The position numbers were made by a program, and so were the translations under genes. Shown here one piece after another: positions 10,209 to 18,500 of a stretch of DNA of 64,000 nt. This stretch comes from Streptomyces sp. NBRC 109706. GTDB lineage: Bacteria; Actinomycetota; Actinomycetes; Streptomycetales; Streptomycetaceae. How positions within the stretch are numbered: the stretch's first letter is position 1; every line of letters starts with the position of its first letter. The stretch is taken from NCBI RefSeq assembly GCF_000974485.1, contig NZ_BBOM01000012.1, positions 1-64,000 on the forward strand. Reading direction: 5' to 3'. The notes under the pieces are model-generated. The model searched no databases and was not told the DNA's origin. It saw nothing but the letters and a program-made list of their open reading frames with translations.

Positions 10209-10679
10209 ATGGACAAGTCCAGCGGAGTCCCCCCACCCGCGTCCGGCCCGCCCGAGCGCCATCGGCGCCGCGACCGGCACGGCCGCGGCATGCGCGGGCC
10301 CGTGGCTCCGCCGCAGGTGCCGCTGGCGCTGAGCCGCGCGGACACGTTCGACTCCCTCGTCAACGACTCGGCCGAGCGGCTGCGGCGCCGGCTGCCGCAG
10401 CTCGACGGGGTGGAGTTCGGGGTGCAGGAGGTGCCGGTGCTGCGCGCCGAGAGCGTCGGCGGCGCCGATCCGCTGGACGGCGTGGTGCCGCTGGGCGGGG
10501 TGCTGCGCGCGGAGCGCGGGCGGCGGGACCGCATCGTGGTGTACCGCCGCCCGGTGGAGCTGCGCAGCCGGAGCCGGGAGGAGTGCGCCCAGCTGGTCCA
10601 CGAGGTGGTCGTGGAACAGGCGGCCGAGCTGCTGGGGCTGGCGCCCGAGACGGTCGATCCGCAGTACGGGCAGGACTGA
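10209..10679 (+). CDS. zincin-like metallopeptidase family protein with altered active site
   Basis: This 156-residue protein matches the small zincin-like family normally encoded divergently from DUF3499 and manB. After a basic N-terminus (RHRRRDRHGRG), residues ~48-145 hold the family core, ending LVHEVVVEQAAELLGLAPE. The expected HExxH is present only as HE (H131, E132): the second histidine position is Val. Either this lineage has lost catalysis or it binds metal differently. The ATG at 10209 is taken; no strong ribosome site is seen, so a slightly later start is possible. Confidence 0.75.
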   Translation: MDKSSGVPPPASGPPERHRRRDRHGRGMRGPVAPPQVPLALSRADTFDSLVNDSAERLRRRLPQLDGVEFGVQEVPVLRAESVGGADPLDGVVPLGGVLRAERGRRDRIVVYRRPVELRSRSREECAQLVHEVVVEQAAELLGLAPETVDPQYGQD

Positions 10680-10707
10680 GCCGACAGCCGGCGCGGCCGC
10701 CCCGGCG

Positions 10708-12327
10708 TCACTCGACGAGCATCGACAGATCGGGGCCGCTCTCCGGGACGGAGACCCGGGAGTGGTCGTCGGGCAGCGTCTGGGTGGTGAACGTGGTCGC
10801 GCCGTCGTTGTCCACGATCAGGGTGCGCGCGGCCCAGAGCGAGCCGCCCCGGCTCGACGGCGTCAGGGTGAGCGCGAAGTTCCCCTCGGTGTCGTCGAGT
10901 TCGGGCCTGATGGTCATGGTGGTGCCGGGATCGACCGTGTAGGTCTCCTGGACGGGCTCGCCGCCGTCGGCGCCGGCCGAGTAGGTGACCTCGACCTCGA
11001 CCGTCTCGTCGAGCGCGAAGAGCGAGAGCCTGGTGCCCGAGCCGGTGTTGCCGGCGGCGGTGGCCCGCTCTCCCACCGGCGCGGCGGCCGGGATGAACGC
11101 GGACTCCCGCTCGTCGTCCTCGCCGGCGACCACATGGAGGCTGGCGATCACCGGGCCGCCGCCGGAGCCCGACGTTCTGGTGAGCACCAGCGAGGACGCC
11201 TCGCCCTGGGTGATGTCGCCGAGGTCGACGGTGGTGACGGTGCCGGCGTGGGCGGAGATCGACTCGTGGCCCGCCGGCGTGATGGTGCCGGTGGGGCCGG
11301 CGAGGCCGATGTCCAGCGCGATGTCCTCCTCGCCGGGGGCGAAGACGGAGAGCCGGGAGGCGTTCACCCCGGCGGGGATGCCGGGCAGCACCAGGGTGTC
11401 GGCGACGGGCGCGGTGACGGGGGGCAGCCAGTCGGTGCCGAGCTTCTCGTCCACCACCTCGATCTGCGCGCCGACCCGGCCGCTGCGGGCGGCGACATGG
11501 ACGGCGAGCCCTGGCTCCGGATCCCTCAGCAGGGTGGAGAGCCGGACCGCGACATTCGACCCGCCCGGCACCGTGATGGCCTGGCCGTGCTCGGCCTCCA
11601 GCCTGCCGTCGGCGCCGTAGATCTCGATGTCCACCACGGTGGCGGCCTCGTCCGGGTTGACGACATGGACGTAGTCGTGCCGGTCGTCCTCGGTGCTGGC
11701 GCCGGTGAACCAGAACTCGGTGTCCGGGGTCTGGCAGGCGGTACCGAGGGTGCCGACGCCCTCGCCCGAGCTGACGACGGTGGTCTGCTGGACCGTCCAC
11801 CCGGGGGCGAGCCACTGCTCGGCGATGCCGGCGAGGGCCGGCGCGTCCGTCTCGTTCACCCGGGTGGTGACGGGGAGCCCGGGCTCGGCCAGCTCGATCA
11901 CCGGCTCGACCTCGGGCTCGTCCGCCGCTGCCGAATCCTCGGACTCATCCGCGTCCTCGGCGTCCTCGGCGTCCTCTGTGCCTTCTGAGTCCTCGGCGTC
12001 CTCGGCGTCCTCGGCGTCGTCCGGGTCGGGCGCCGCACCGGCGTCCGGGTCGGGGGTGTACTCCGGCGCGGGCAGCAGGAAGGCGGCGCCCTCCTGCTCC
12101 TGCGCGCCCCGCGCGCTCTGCGTCGGCGGGGTGAAGGCGCTGTACCAGGTGGAGGCGGACTCGGCTCCGGTCGGACGCGGGCAGGTGAGCGCGGTGCGCT
12201 CGACGGGGAGCCGGGCCGCCTGGGGCAGCTCGGCCGTCTCCTGGGCGTCCGGGCGCAGCGCCGCGACGCCGGCCACGGCGAGCAGCGCCGCGACGATCCC
12301 GAGCAGCGGAAGGGGCGCGCGGTTCAC
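10708..12327 (-). CDS. DUF5719 family secreted or membrane-anchored protein
   Basis: The 539-residue protein starts with an uncleaved signal-anchor (residues 5-25, PLPLLGIVAALLAVAGVAAL). A strongly acidic Asp/Glu/Ala repeat (residues ~100-135, built on EDAED units) follows, then a long extracellular part of beta-rich repeats (ASRLSVFAPGEEDIALDIGL, TRLSLFALDETVEVEVTYS). This is the DUF5719 layout. Its ATG overlaps the stop of the giant glycosyltransferase by 4 bp, so the two are translationally coupled. A joint role in surface glycopolymer synthesis is inferred from context; the biochemical function is unknown. Confidence 0.85.
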   Translation of the reverse strand: MNRAPLPLLGIVAALLAVAGVAALRPDAQETAELPQAARLPVERTALTCPRPTGAESASTWYSAFTPPTQSARGAQEQEGAAFLLPAPEYTPDPDAGAAPDPDDAEDAEDAEDSEGTEDAEDAEDADESEDSAAADEPEVEPVIELAEPGLPVTTRVNETDAPALAGIAEQWLAPGWTVQQTTVVSSGEGVGTLGTACQTPDTEFWFTGASTEDDRHDYVHVVNPDEAATVVDIEIYGADGRLEAEHGQAITVPGGSNVAVRLSTLLRDPEPGLAVHVAARSGRVGAQIEVVDEKLGTDWLPPVTAPVADTLVLPGIPAGVNASRLSVFAPGEEDIALDIGLAGPTGTITPAGHESISAHAGTVTTVDLGDITQGEASSLVLTRTSGSGGGPVIASLHVVAGEDDERESAFIPAAAPVGERATAAGNTGSGTRLSLFALDETVEVEVTYSAGADGGEPVQETYTVDPGTTMTIRPELDDTEGNFALTLTPSSRGGSLWAARTLIVDNDGATTFTTQTLPDDHSRVSVPESGPDLSMLVE

Positions 12328-15300
12328 CGGTGATCACTCCCGTCGCCATAGTCGGTCGGGTAGTCGTATGGCGCGACATAGCTCTGGTCGTAACTCTGCT
12401 GTTGGCCCTGGTCGTAGCCCTGCTGATAGGGCTGCCCCGCCCAGTCGCCATAGGGCTGCTGCTCGGGCACGGGCTGACCCGGCGGATAGCCGGGCGTCGG
12501 CTGCCCGCCGTACTGGTCCGACGGATAGCCGGAGCCGTCCTGGTAGGGCTGGGCACCGCCGTCGTAGCCACCGCCGTCCTGGTAGGCGGCCGTCGGCGCC
12601 CACTCGGGCTGGCGGGGCTCCGGCTGCGGGGCCTCGGCCGGCTCGGGCTCGGCGGCCGGGCCGCCCTGGGCCGGCACGGACGCCATCCGGCGGGCCCGAC
12701 GGCCCACCGGCGCCGCCTCGGCCTCCGGCTCCGGCATGTCGTCGTCCAACTCGCGGCGCCGGTCGGGCAGGGAGAGCACGCAGAGCACCAACAGGCCGAG
12801 CCCCTGGGCCCAGACCCACAGGGTGTGGACCCCGGAGGTCTCGTGGACGACGTCGAGACGCCCGCCGCCCGCCGGGAGTTCGAAGCCCTGGGCCCAACCG
12901 CCCACCGTGACGGGGGTGAGCGAGGCGCCGTCGAGCGTGGCCGTCCAGCCCTCGTCGGCGCTGTCGGCCAGACGCAGCACCCGGCCGGCCGGTCCTTCGG
13001 GCAGCTCGGTGTGGATCTCGACCGATTCGGCGGGCAGCGGAACGGGCTCGGCGCCTGGGCCCTCGTCCTCGGCTGGGAGCACCATGGCGCGGGCCGATTC
13101 GCGGTTCACCCGCCAGAGCGCGCTGCCGTCCTCCTGGCTGAGCCGCTGGAGTCCCGGGGTGGTGTCCAGGACCCGGTGCAGGGCCTCGGGGCTGCCGTCG
13201 CGCACCAGCACGTAGCGGACCGCGTAGTCGGCGAGGACCCGCGTCTGGTCGGCGCCGGTGCCGGCGGTCAGATCGCCCACGGCCTTGCTCAACGAGGTGT
13301 CCTCGCCGAGCAGTTCGGCCAGGTCGGCGTCGCCGAGGCGGGCGCCGGAGCCGCGCACCAGCGTGTAGGAGACCTCCCGCACCTCGCCGTCCTCGACATC
13401 GACGCCCCTGGCGTCCAGCACCAGGGTGCGGGCCTGGTCCCGGGTGGTGCTCTCGGCGGCCACAAACGCCGGGACCTGGACCGGGTCGGTGCGCTTCAGC
13501 GGGCCGTCCGCCCCGCCGAGCACCCAGCCGGCGGCGACCAGCAGCGGGCCGGCGGCGGCCGCGCCGGCCACCGCGACCGCCAGCGGCTGGCGCCAGCCGA
13601 AGCTGCGCGCCGCCACGCGGTAGCGCGCGCCGTCGGCGCCCAGCACGGCGGCGCAGAGCAGCGCCAGACCGTAGAGCAGGCTGGCCGGGCCGGCCCAGCC
13701 GTCCACATCCGACCAGACGGCGAAGAGCAGCGCGGTCAGCGCGGCGGCCCAGGCGGTGTGGATGGCCAGCCGGCGCTCCGTGCGCAGCAGCGCGCCGAGC
13801 GCGGCCAGCAGCACGCCGGCCAGCAGCCAGCCGCTCGGCGTGCCGGGGCCGCCGGGGCTCAGCCCCATCAGCTGGAGCGCGCTGGTCGAGCCGGTCTCGT
13901 AGGGGAGCCCGGCCTCGCGCAGGAAGGCGGACGGGCTCAGCAGCGTCGTCAGCGACCAGGGCGCGAGCACCAGCAGCGGGGTCGCCAGCGCGATCCCGAA
14001 CCTGAGCGCCTTGGCCCGCCGCACCGGGGACGGCGTCTGCCAGGGCAGCAGCAGCGCGCAGCAGGCGAGCACCAGCGCCATCGGCCAGATCACCGGGGTG
14101 AACGCGGCGCCCACGGTGAGCAGCAGGGCGCAGGCCCAGACGGCGCGCCAGGGCCCGATGCCGTCCCTGGTGTGGCCGGCGGCGGCGACCGCCGATCTGA
14201 CCAGGGCGGGCAGCAGCACCGCCAGCACGGCGGTGCCGATCCGGCCGCCGGCCAGGGCGCCGGTGATGGCCGGGAGGAAGGCATAGGCGACGCTGCCCCA
14301 GGCGCGCAGCAGTCGGGACATCACCAGCGGGCGGGAGGCGAAGTAGGCGCTCAGGCCCGCCAGCGGGACGGAGGCCACCAGCAACAGGGTCATGGCCGGG
14401 CCGGGGTTGCCCAGCAGGGCGCTGGAGAGCAGCGCGAGCAGCCCCAGATACGGGGGCGCCGACTCGGTGCCGCCGGTGCCGACGGGCTGCCAGGTGGCGA
14501 GATAGCGGTCCCAGAGGGCGCCGGCCTCGGCCGGGGCCGGCAGCAGCGCGCCGCCGGCGAGCGCGCCCCCGCCGATCAGGTTGCGGGCGGCCAGCAGGGA
14601 GACGACCAGCAGCACCAGGAAGAGCATCGGGCCCGGCCGTTTGGCCAGGCGCTTGACCCGGGCGAACTGTTCGACCTGCAACGAGTCGGCGTCGTCGTCG
14701 CTCGGCCCCGACTCGACGGCGCCATGGCGACCGCCGGAGGCGGAGGCGGGCTCGGAACGTCCGCCGAAGTTGCTCGCCACCTGCTCGACGGTGGTGCGGA
14801 TGGTGGCGCCTGGGGGTGGGAAGAGGGGCCGCAGCTCCTTGGGGTCGTGGTCGGCGGCCGCGGCCCTGGCGCGGGCGCGCCGGGCGCCGATCAGCCGGCC
14901 GGGGCGCAGCAGCGTGGCGAGCAGTCCCGCGGCCTCGTCGAGCGCGCGGCCCGGCTGTTTGCCGACCAGATAGGCGAGGACGCGCAGCAGGGTGCCGAGG
15001 ACCAGCCGGAACAACACCCAGGGCAGCACCTGGGCACGGGAGTTGGCCAGCAGCGCGTAGGCGGCCGCGGCCTTGTCCACCCGGTGCGGGCTGCCGCCGA
15101 GCCGGCCGGCGCAGTCGATCGAGCGGCGTTCCCTGGTGGCCGCCTCGGCGTGCCGGAGCACGGCGTCGGGGGCGATCAGCACGCCGTGCCCGGCCTGCTG
15201 GGCCCGCCAGCAGAGGTCGACGTCGTCACGGGTCAGCGGGAGTCGGCGATCGAAGCCGCCGAGCTGTTCGAAGACATCGCGCCGGATGAGCATGCCGGCC

Positions 15301-15959
15301 GTGGAGACGGAGAGCACCGGGCGGACGCGGTCGTGCTGGCCCTGGTCCTGCTCCCGCCGGTCGAGGCCGGTCCAACGACGGCCGCTGTAGGCGAGGGAGA
15401 CGCCGACTTCGAGCAGCTGTCTGCGGTCGTACCAACCGCGCAGCTTGGCGCCGACGATGGCGGCTGACGGGCTGGCGTCGGCCTGGCGCAGCAGTCGGTC
15501 GAGCGCGTCGGGCTCGGGGGCCGAGTCGTCGTGCAACAGCCAGAGCCAGTGCACCGGTTCGCCGTGCGGGTGCTCGGGCAGGTCGTAGGTGCTGGTGTCC
15601 CAGGTGCGGTTGACCGGATCCCAGGCGGCGGGCCGCTTGAGATAGGGCAGCTCCTCGGGCGTCAGCACGGGGGCGGTGCGTGCGGCCTCGGCCACGGCCG
15701 AGCCGAAGCCGGTGCGGCGGGCGAGGTGCAACACCCGCTCGGCGCCGAAGGCTTCGGTGATCAGGGTGGCCGAGGCGTCGGCGCTGCCGGTGTCGGCGGC
15801 GATCACGTCCTGGACGGGCCGCTCCTGGCCCAGCAGTCCGCTCAGCACCTCCGGGAGCCAGCGTTCGCCGTCGTGCGAGACGAGCACGGCGGTGACCACG
15901 TGCCTCGGGAATTCGGGATGAGCGGCCGGCTGCGCGGCCTGCTGGCTGTGCACGGACAT
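12324..15959 (-). CDS. giant family 2 glycosyltransferase membrane protein
   Basis: The 1211-residue protein has a cytoplasmic GT2 domain at ~20-270 (VTAVLVSHDGERWLPEVLSG, the Asp-rich LLHDDSAPEPDAL, and RRDVFEQLGGFDRRL-type acceptor motif). About 10-13 membrane helices follow between ~440 and ~850, an extracytoplasmic domain at ~870-1085, one more helix, and a low-complexity C-terminal tail rich in Pro, Gln, Tyr and Gly (~1110-1211). This order is the conserved actinobacterial polytopic GT2 family next to whiB. Start is the ATG at 15959. It probably transfers a sugar to a lipid-linked or surface polymer; donor and acceptor are unknown. Confidence 0.9.
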   Translation of the reverse strand: MSVHSQQAAQPAAHPEFPRHVVTAVLVSHDGERWLPEVLSGLLGQERPVQDVIAADTGSADASATLITEAFGAERVLHLARRTGFGSAVAEAARTAPVLTPEELPYLKRPAAWDPVNRTWDTSTYDLPEHPHGEPVHWLWLLHDDSAPEPDALDRLLRQADASPSAAIVGAKLRGWYDRRQLLEVGVSLAYSGRRWTGLDRREQDQGQHDRVRPVLSVSTAGMLIRRDVFEQLGGFDRRLPLTRDDVDLCWRAQQAGHGVLIAPDAVLRHAEAATRERRSIDCAGRLGGSPHRVDKAAAAYALLANSRAQVLPWVLFRLVLGTLLRVLAYLVGKQPGRALDEAAGLLATLLRPGRLIGARRARARAAAADHDPKELRPLFPPPGATIRTTVEQVASNFGGRSEPASASGGRHGAVESGPSDDDADSLQVEQFARVKRLAKRPGPMLFLVLLVVSLLAARNLIGGGALAGGALLPAPAEAGALWDRYLATWQPVGTGGTESAPPYLGLLALLSSALLGNPGPAMTLLLVASVPLAGLSAYFASRPLVMSRLLRAWGSVAYAFLPAITGALAGGRIGTAVLAVLLPALVRSAVAAAGHTRDGIGPWRAVWACALLLTVGAAFTPVIWPMALVLACCALLLPWQTPSPVRRAKALRFGIALATPLLVLAPWSLTTLLSPSAFLREAGLPYETGSTSALQLMGLSPGGPGTPSGWLLAGVLLAALGALLRTERRLAIHTAWAAALTALLFAVWSDVDGWAGPASLLYGLALLCAAVLGADGARYRVAARSFGWRQPLAVAVAGAAAAGPLLVAAGWVLGGADGPLKRTDPVQVPAFVAAESTTRDQARTLVLDARGVDVEDGEVREVSYTLVRGSGARLGDADLAELLGEDTSLSKAVGDLTAGTGADQTRVLADYAVRYVLVRDGSPEALHRVLDTTPGLQRLSQEDGSALWRVNRESARAMVLPAEDEGPGAEPVPLPAESVEIHTELPEGPAGRVLRLADSADEGWTATLDGASLTPVTVGGWAQGFELPAGGGRLDVVHETSGVHTLWVWAQGLGLLVLCVLSLPDRRRELDDDMPEPEAEAAPVGRRARRMASVPAQGGPAAEPEPAEAPQPEPRQPEWAPTAAYQDGGGYDGGAQPYQDGSGYPSDQYGGQPTPGYPPGQPVPEQQPYGDWAGQPYQQGYDQGQQQSYDQSYVAPYDYPTDYGDGSDHR

Positions 15960-16197
15960 CGAGGTGCGGGCCCCGGTTCGCTGGACGGCGGTGGACGGCG
16001 CTGCCCCGAGGGAGCGGCGGTACGTCTCGGACAGCGCACCACACTAGCGGCTGGGACCGTCAGCGCCCCGCGCTCGGAGTGCGGGGGGCGGCCGGGAAAC
16101 GCGGCCGGGCCATGACGAGGGAGGAAGACCCACCGGCCGGGACGGGACCGGGACATGAGCGGGACCAGCCCGGGGGCGACCCGGCGGCGGGCCGGCG

Positions 16198-16461
16198 TCA
16201 GACGGCCGCCTTCTTCAGTCGGCGACGTTCACGTTCGGACAATCCACCCCAGATTCCGAATCGTTCGTCGTTGGCGAGGGCGTATTCAAGACATTCGGAC
16301 CGAACCTCGCAGGCCAGGCAGACCTTCTTGGCCTCGCGAGTGGATCCGCCCTTCTCGGGGAAGAAGGACTCGGGGTCGGTCTGCGCGCAGAGCGCGCGCT
16401 CCTGCCAGCCAAGCTCTTCGTCGGCTTCCTCGACCAGCAGTTGTTCGAACAGCTCGGTCAT
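16198..16461 (-). CDS. whiB: WhiB developmental transcription factor
   Basis: This is an 87-residue Wbl protein essentially of WhiB/WhiB2 type (MTELFEQLLVEEADEELGWQ). The four iron-sulfur cluster cysteines are C25, C48, C51 and C57. The beta-turn GIWGG is at 69-73 and the basic C-terminus RERRRLKKAA binds DNA. In Streptomyces WhiB works with WhiA to switch aerial hyphae to sporulation septation; the mycobacterial orthologue WhiB2 (WhmD) is also needed for septation. A good vegetative-type promoter lies 66 nt upstream. Neighbour order (glycosyltransferase, whiB, fbiA, fbiB) is conserved. Confidence 0.96.
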   Translation of the reverse strand: MTELFEQLLVEEADEELGWQERALCAQTDPESFFPEKGGSTREAKKVCLACEVRSECLEYALANDERFGIWGGLSERERRRLKKAAV

Positions 16462-16534
16462 ATGCGCGCCCCTCGTCTTCTTTGCGTCCCCGTGATGCCG
16501 TCGTTATCCGTACCGGTCGAACGACATGAGTGAA

Positions 16535-16564
16535 ATTACAAGTGGGGCGCTCGGCGGCAGTCAA
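16535..16564 (-). promoter_or_regulatory. whiB promoter
   Basis: On the minus strand TTGACT (16564-16559) and TGTAAT (16540-16535) are separated by 18 nt, a close match to the HrdB consensus. Transcription would start near 16528, leaving a leader of about 66 nt before the whiB ATG. S. coelicolor whiB is known to have two promoters; this would correspond to one of them. Confidence 0.65.
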
Positions 16565-17005
16565 GCCACGATCTGCCATTCACCCGATGATTCACCCTGT
16601 GGCACCACACTCGCACAGAAAGTGTTCAAATCGGTACAAACACTGCTCGTTCCCTTGGTCATCCGTCACGCAATCCGGTGGATCCCCGGCGGATCGCCGG
16701 CCAACCCGACGCCGATCCCCACCGGATTCCGCTCTCTCTTCCGAGAGACGAACGAGAGCGCGGAAATGTTGCAAGCCCTCGAAGGCAGCGACACAGATCA
16801 CAGCGGGATCACGGAAGCGCAACGCCCACGGGCGTCCCGTGGATGATGACGCGCCTGTCCCTGAAACGGGGCGCATAAACCTTTCAGCGGCGCCACAGGC
16901 CCGGATCTGGTGAAACAATGCCGGGGACCGCCCGTCCGGTTGACACTCCTTCGGCTGAGGGATTCGACCGGACGATCCCAACCCATTCGAGGCATACCGC
17001 ACTCC
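16565..17005. other. long non-coding region between whiB and cysteine dioxygenase
   Basis: About 440 bp without a credible gene. Codon-position GC bias is absent and AT content is raised at 16610-16660. It must hold distal whiB control elements and the promoter of the rightward operon. On the plus strand TTGACA occurs at 16940-16945, but no good -10 follows at the right spacing. Open frames here (for example 16526-16846) look spurious. Confidence 0.5.
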
Positions 17006-17518
17006 ATGGACAACGACAACGCGATCGCCGGCGACCCGCTGGCGATCCCGCATCTGCTGCCCCCCGTGCCCGCGCACCCGCACACCGTCGCGGGATTCGC
17101 CGGCCTGGCCCTCGCGCTGGCGGGCGATCGGGAGTGTTGGGCTCCCCTGGTGCGGTACGACGCGGCCAGCCGTTGGTACCACCGGCTGCGGGTCGGCCCC
17201 GGGTACGAGGTCTGGCTGTTGAGCTGGGTGCCGGGCCAGGGCAGCGGTCGGCATGACCACGGCCCGTCGAGCGGGGTGTACACGGTGCTGGAGGGCGCGC
17301 TCACCGAGGCGGCCGACGGGCGCGGGAGCCGGGTGCTGACGCCGGGTTCGCTGCGGGTCTTCGCGCCGGGCTATGTGCACGAGGTGGTCAACGCGGCGCT
17401 GACGCCGGCCGTCAGCCTGCATGTCTACTTCCCGGGGCTGACCGAGATGCCGATGCGGCCCAGGACCGCCGTGGCGGGGAAGCTCACACCCCGACCCCGG
17501 GGTGTCAGCGCCTGCTGA
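17006..17518 (+). CDS. cysteine dioxygenase family protein
   Basis: The 170-residue protein has a cupin fold with the iron-binding histidines in GRHDHGPSSGVYTVLEG (H83, H85) and GYVHEVVN (H125). This is the cysteine dioxygenase type I pattern; the enzyme oxidises cysteine to cysteine sulfinate. The ATG at 17006 (MDNDNAIAGD) is used because homologous similarity starts there; the longer frame to 16910 runs into non-coding DNA. It stands 13 bp before fbiA and is probably co-transcribed. The location beside the redox-sensing whiB suggests a thiol-related role, which is inference. Confidence 0.88.
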   Translation: MDNDNAIAGDPLAIPHLLPPVPAHPHTVAGFAGLALALAGDRECWAPLVRYDAASRWYHRLRVGPGYEVWLLSWVPGQGSGRHDHGPSSGVYTVLEGALTEAADGRGSRVLTPGSLRVFAPGYVHEVVNAALTPAVSLHVYFPGLTEMPMRPRTAVAGKLTPRPRGVSAC

Positions 17519-17531
17519 CAGACTGGGCGTC

Positions 17532-18500
17532 ATGCGACGCATCGTGGTTTTGTCCGGCGGTATCGGTGGGGCCAGGTTCCTGCGCGGCCTGCTCCAAGCG
17601 GCCCCGGAGGCCGAGGTCACGGTCATCGGCAACACCGGTGACGACATCCATCTCTTCGGCCTCAAGGTCTGTCCCGACCTCGATACCGTGATGTACACCC
17701 TCGGCGGCGGCATCCACGAGGAGCAGGGCTGGGGGCGGACGGACGAGACGTTCGCCGTCAAGGAGGAGTTGGCGGCGTACGGGGTGGGTCCCGAGTGGTT
17801 CGGCCTGGGCGACCGGGACTTCGCCACCCATATCGTCCGCACCCAGATGATGGCCGCCGGCTATCCGTTGAGCGCCGTCACCGAGGCGCTGTGTCAGCGG
17901 TGGCAGCCGGGCGTCCGGCTGCTGCCGATGACGGACGACCGGGTCGAGACGCATGTGCTGATCGACGACGAGGAGAGCGGCGAGCGGCGGGCGGTGCACT
18001 TCCAGGAGTACTGGGTGCGGCTGCGCGCCTCGGTGCCGGCGCGGGCCGTGGTGCCGGTCGGCGCCGACCAGGCCAAGCCGGCGCCCGGTGTGCTGGAGGC
18101 GCTCGCCGAGGCCGATGTGATCGTCTTTCCGCCGTCCAACCCGGTGGTCAGTGTGGGCACCATCCTGGCGGTGCCGGGGATCAGGGAGGGCATCGCCGAG
18201 GCAGGGGTGCCGGTGGTCGGGCTCTCCCCCATCGTGGGCGACGCCCCGGTGCGCGGGATGGCCGACAAGGTGCTGGCCGCCGTCGGGGTGGAGGCCACGG
18301 CCGCCGCCGTCGCCTCGCACTACGGATCGGGCCTGCTGGACGCCTGGTTGGTCGACACGGTGGACGCGGGCGCGGTAACGGCCGTCGAGGAGGCGGGAAT
18401 TCGCTGCCGCGCGGTGCCGTTGCTGATGACCGACACCGATGCCACCGCCGAGATGGCCAGGGCTGCGCTCAGCCTCGCCGAGGAGGTCACCGCCGTATGA
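17532..18500 (+). CDS. fbiA: phospholactate/phosphoenolpyruvate transferase of F420 synthesis
   Basis: FbiA (CofD) joins the activated 2-phospho-lactate or phosphoenolpyruvate unit to the deazaflavin Fo to make (dehydro-)F420-0. The 322-residue product opens with the Rossmann motif VVLSGGIGGARFLRGL. It continues with VIGNTGDDIHLFGLKVCPDLDTVMY, given here as the motifs GNTGDDI and CPDLDTVMY, and WFGLGDRDFATHI, all family signatures. Start ATG at 17532. Its stop overlaps the start of fbiB in ATGA, showing translational coupling. Confidence 0.95.
   Translation: MRRIVVLSGGIGGARFLRGLLQAAPEAEVTVIGNTGDDIHLFGLKVCPDLDTVMYTLGGGIHEEQGWGRTDETFAVKEELAAYGVGPEWFGLGDRDFATHIVRTQMMAAGYPLSAVTEALCQRWQPGVRLLPMTDDRVETHVLIDDEESGERRAVHFQEYWVRLRASVPARAVVPVGADQAKPAPGVLEALAEADVIVFPPSNPVVSVGTILAVPGIREGIAEAGVPVVGLSPIVGDAPVRGMADKVLAAVGVEATAAAVASHYGSGLLDAWLVDTVDAGAVTAVEEAGIRCRAVPLLMTDTDATAEMARAALSLAEEVTAV

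Noticed and set aside
12330..15467. 1045-residue plus-strand open frame
   Set aside because: It is the reverse-strand shadow of the giant glycosyltransferase; high GC keeps stops rare, and its composition is Gly/Arg/His-rich without domains.
16526..16913. Two ORFs upstream of whiB
   Set aside because: No codon bias, no domain, and they overlap the whiB promoter and a non-coding region.
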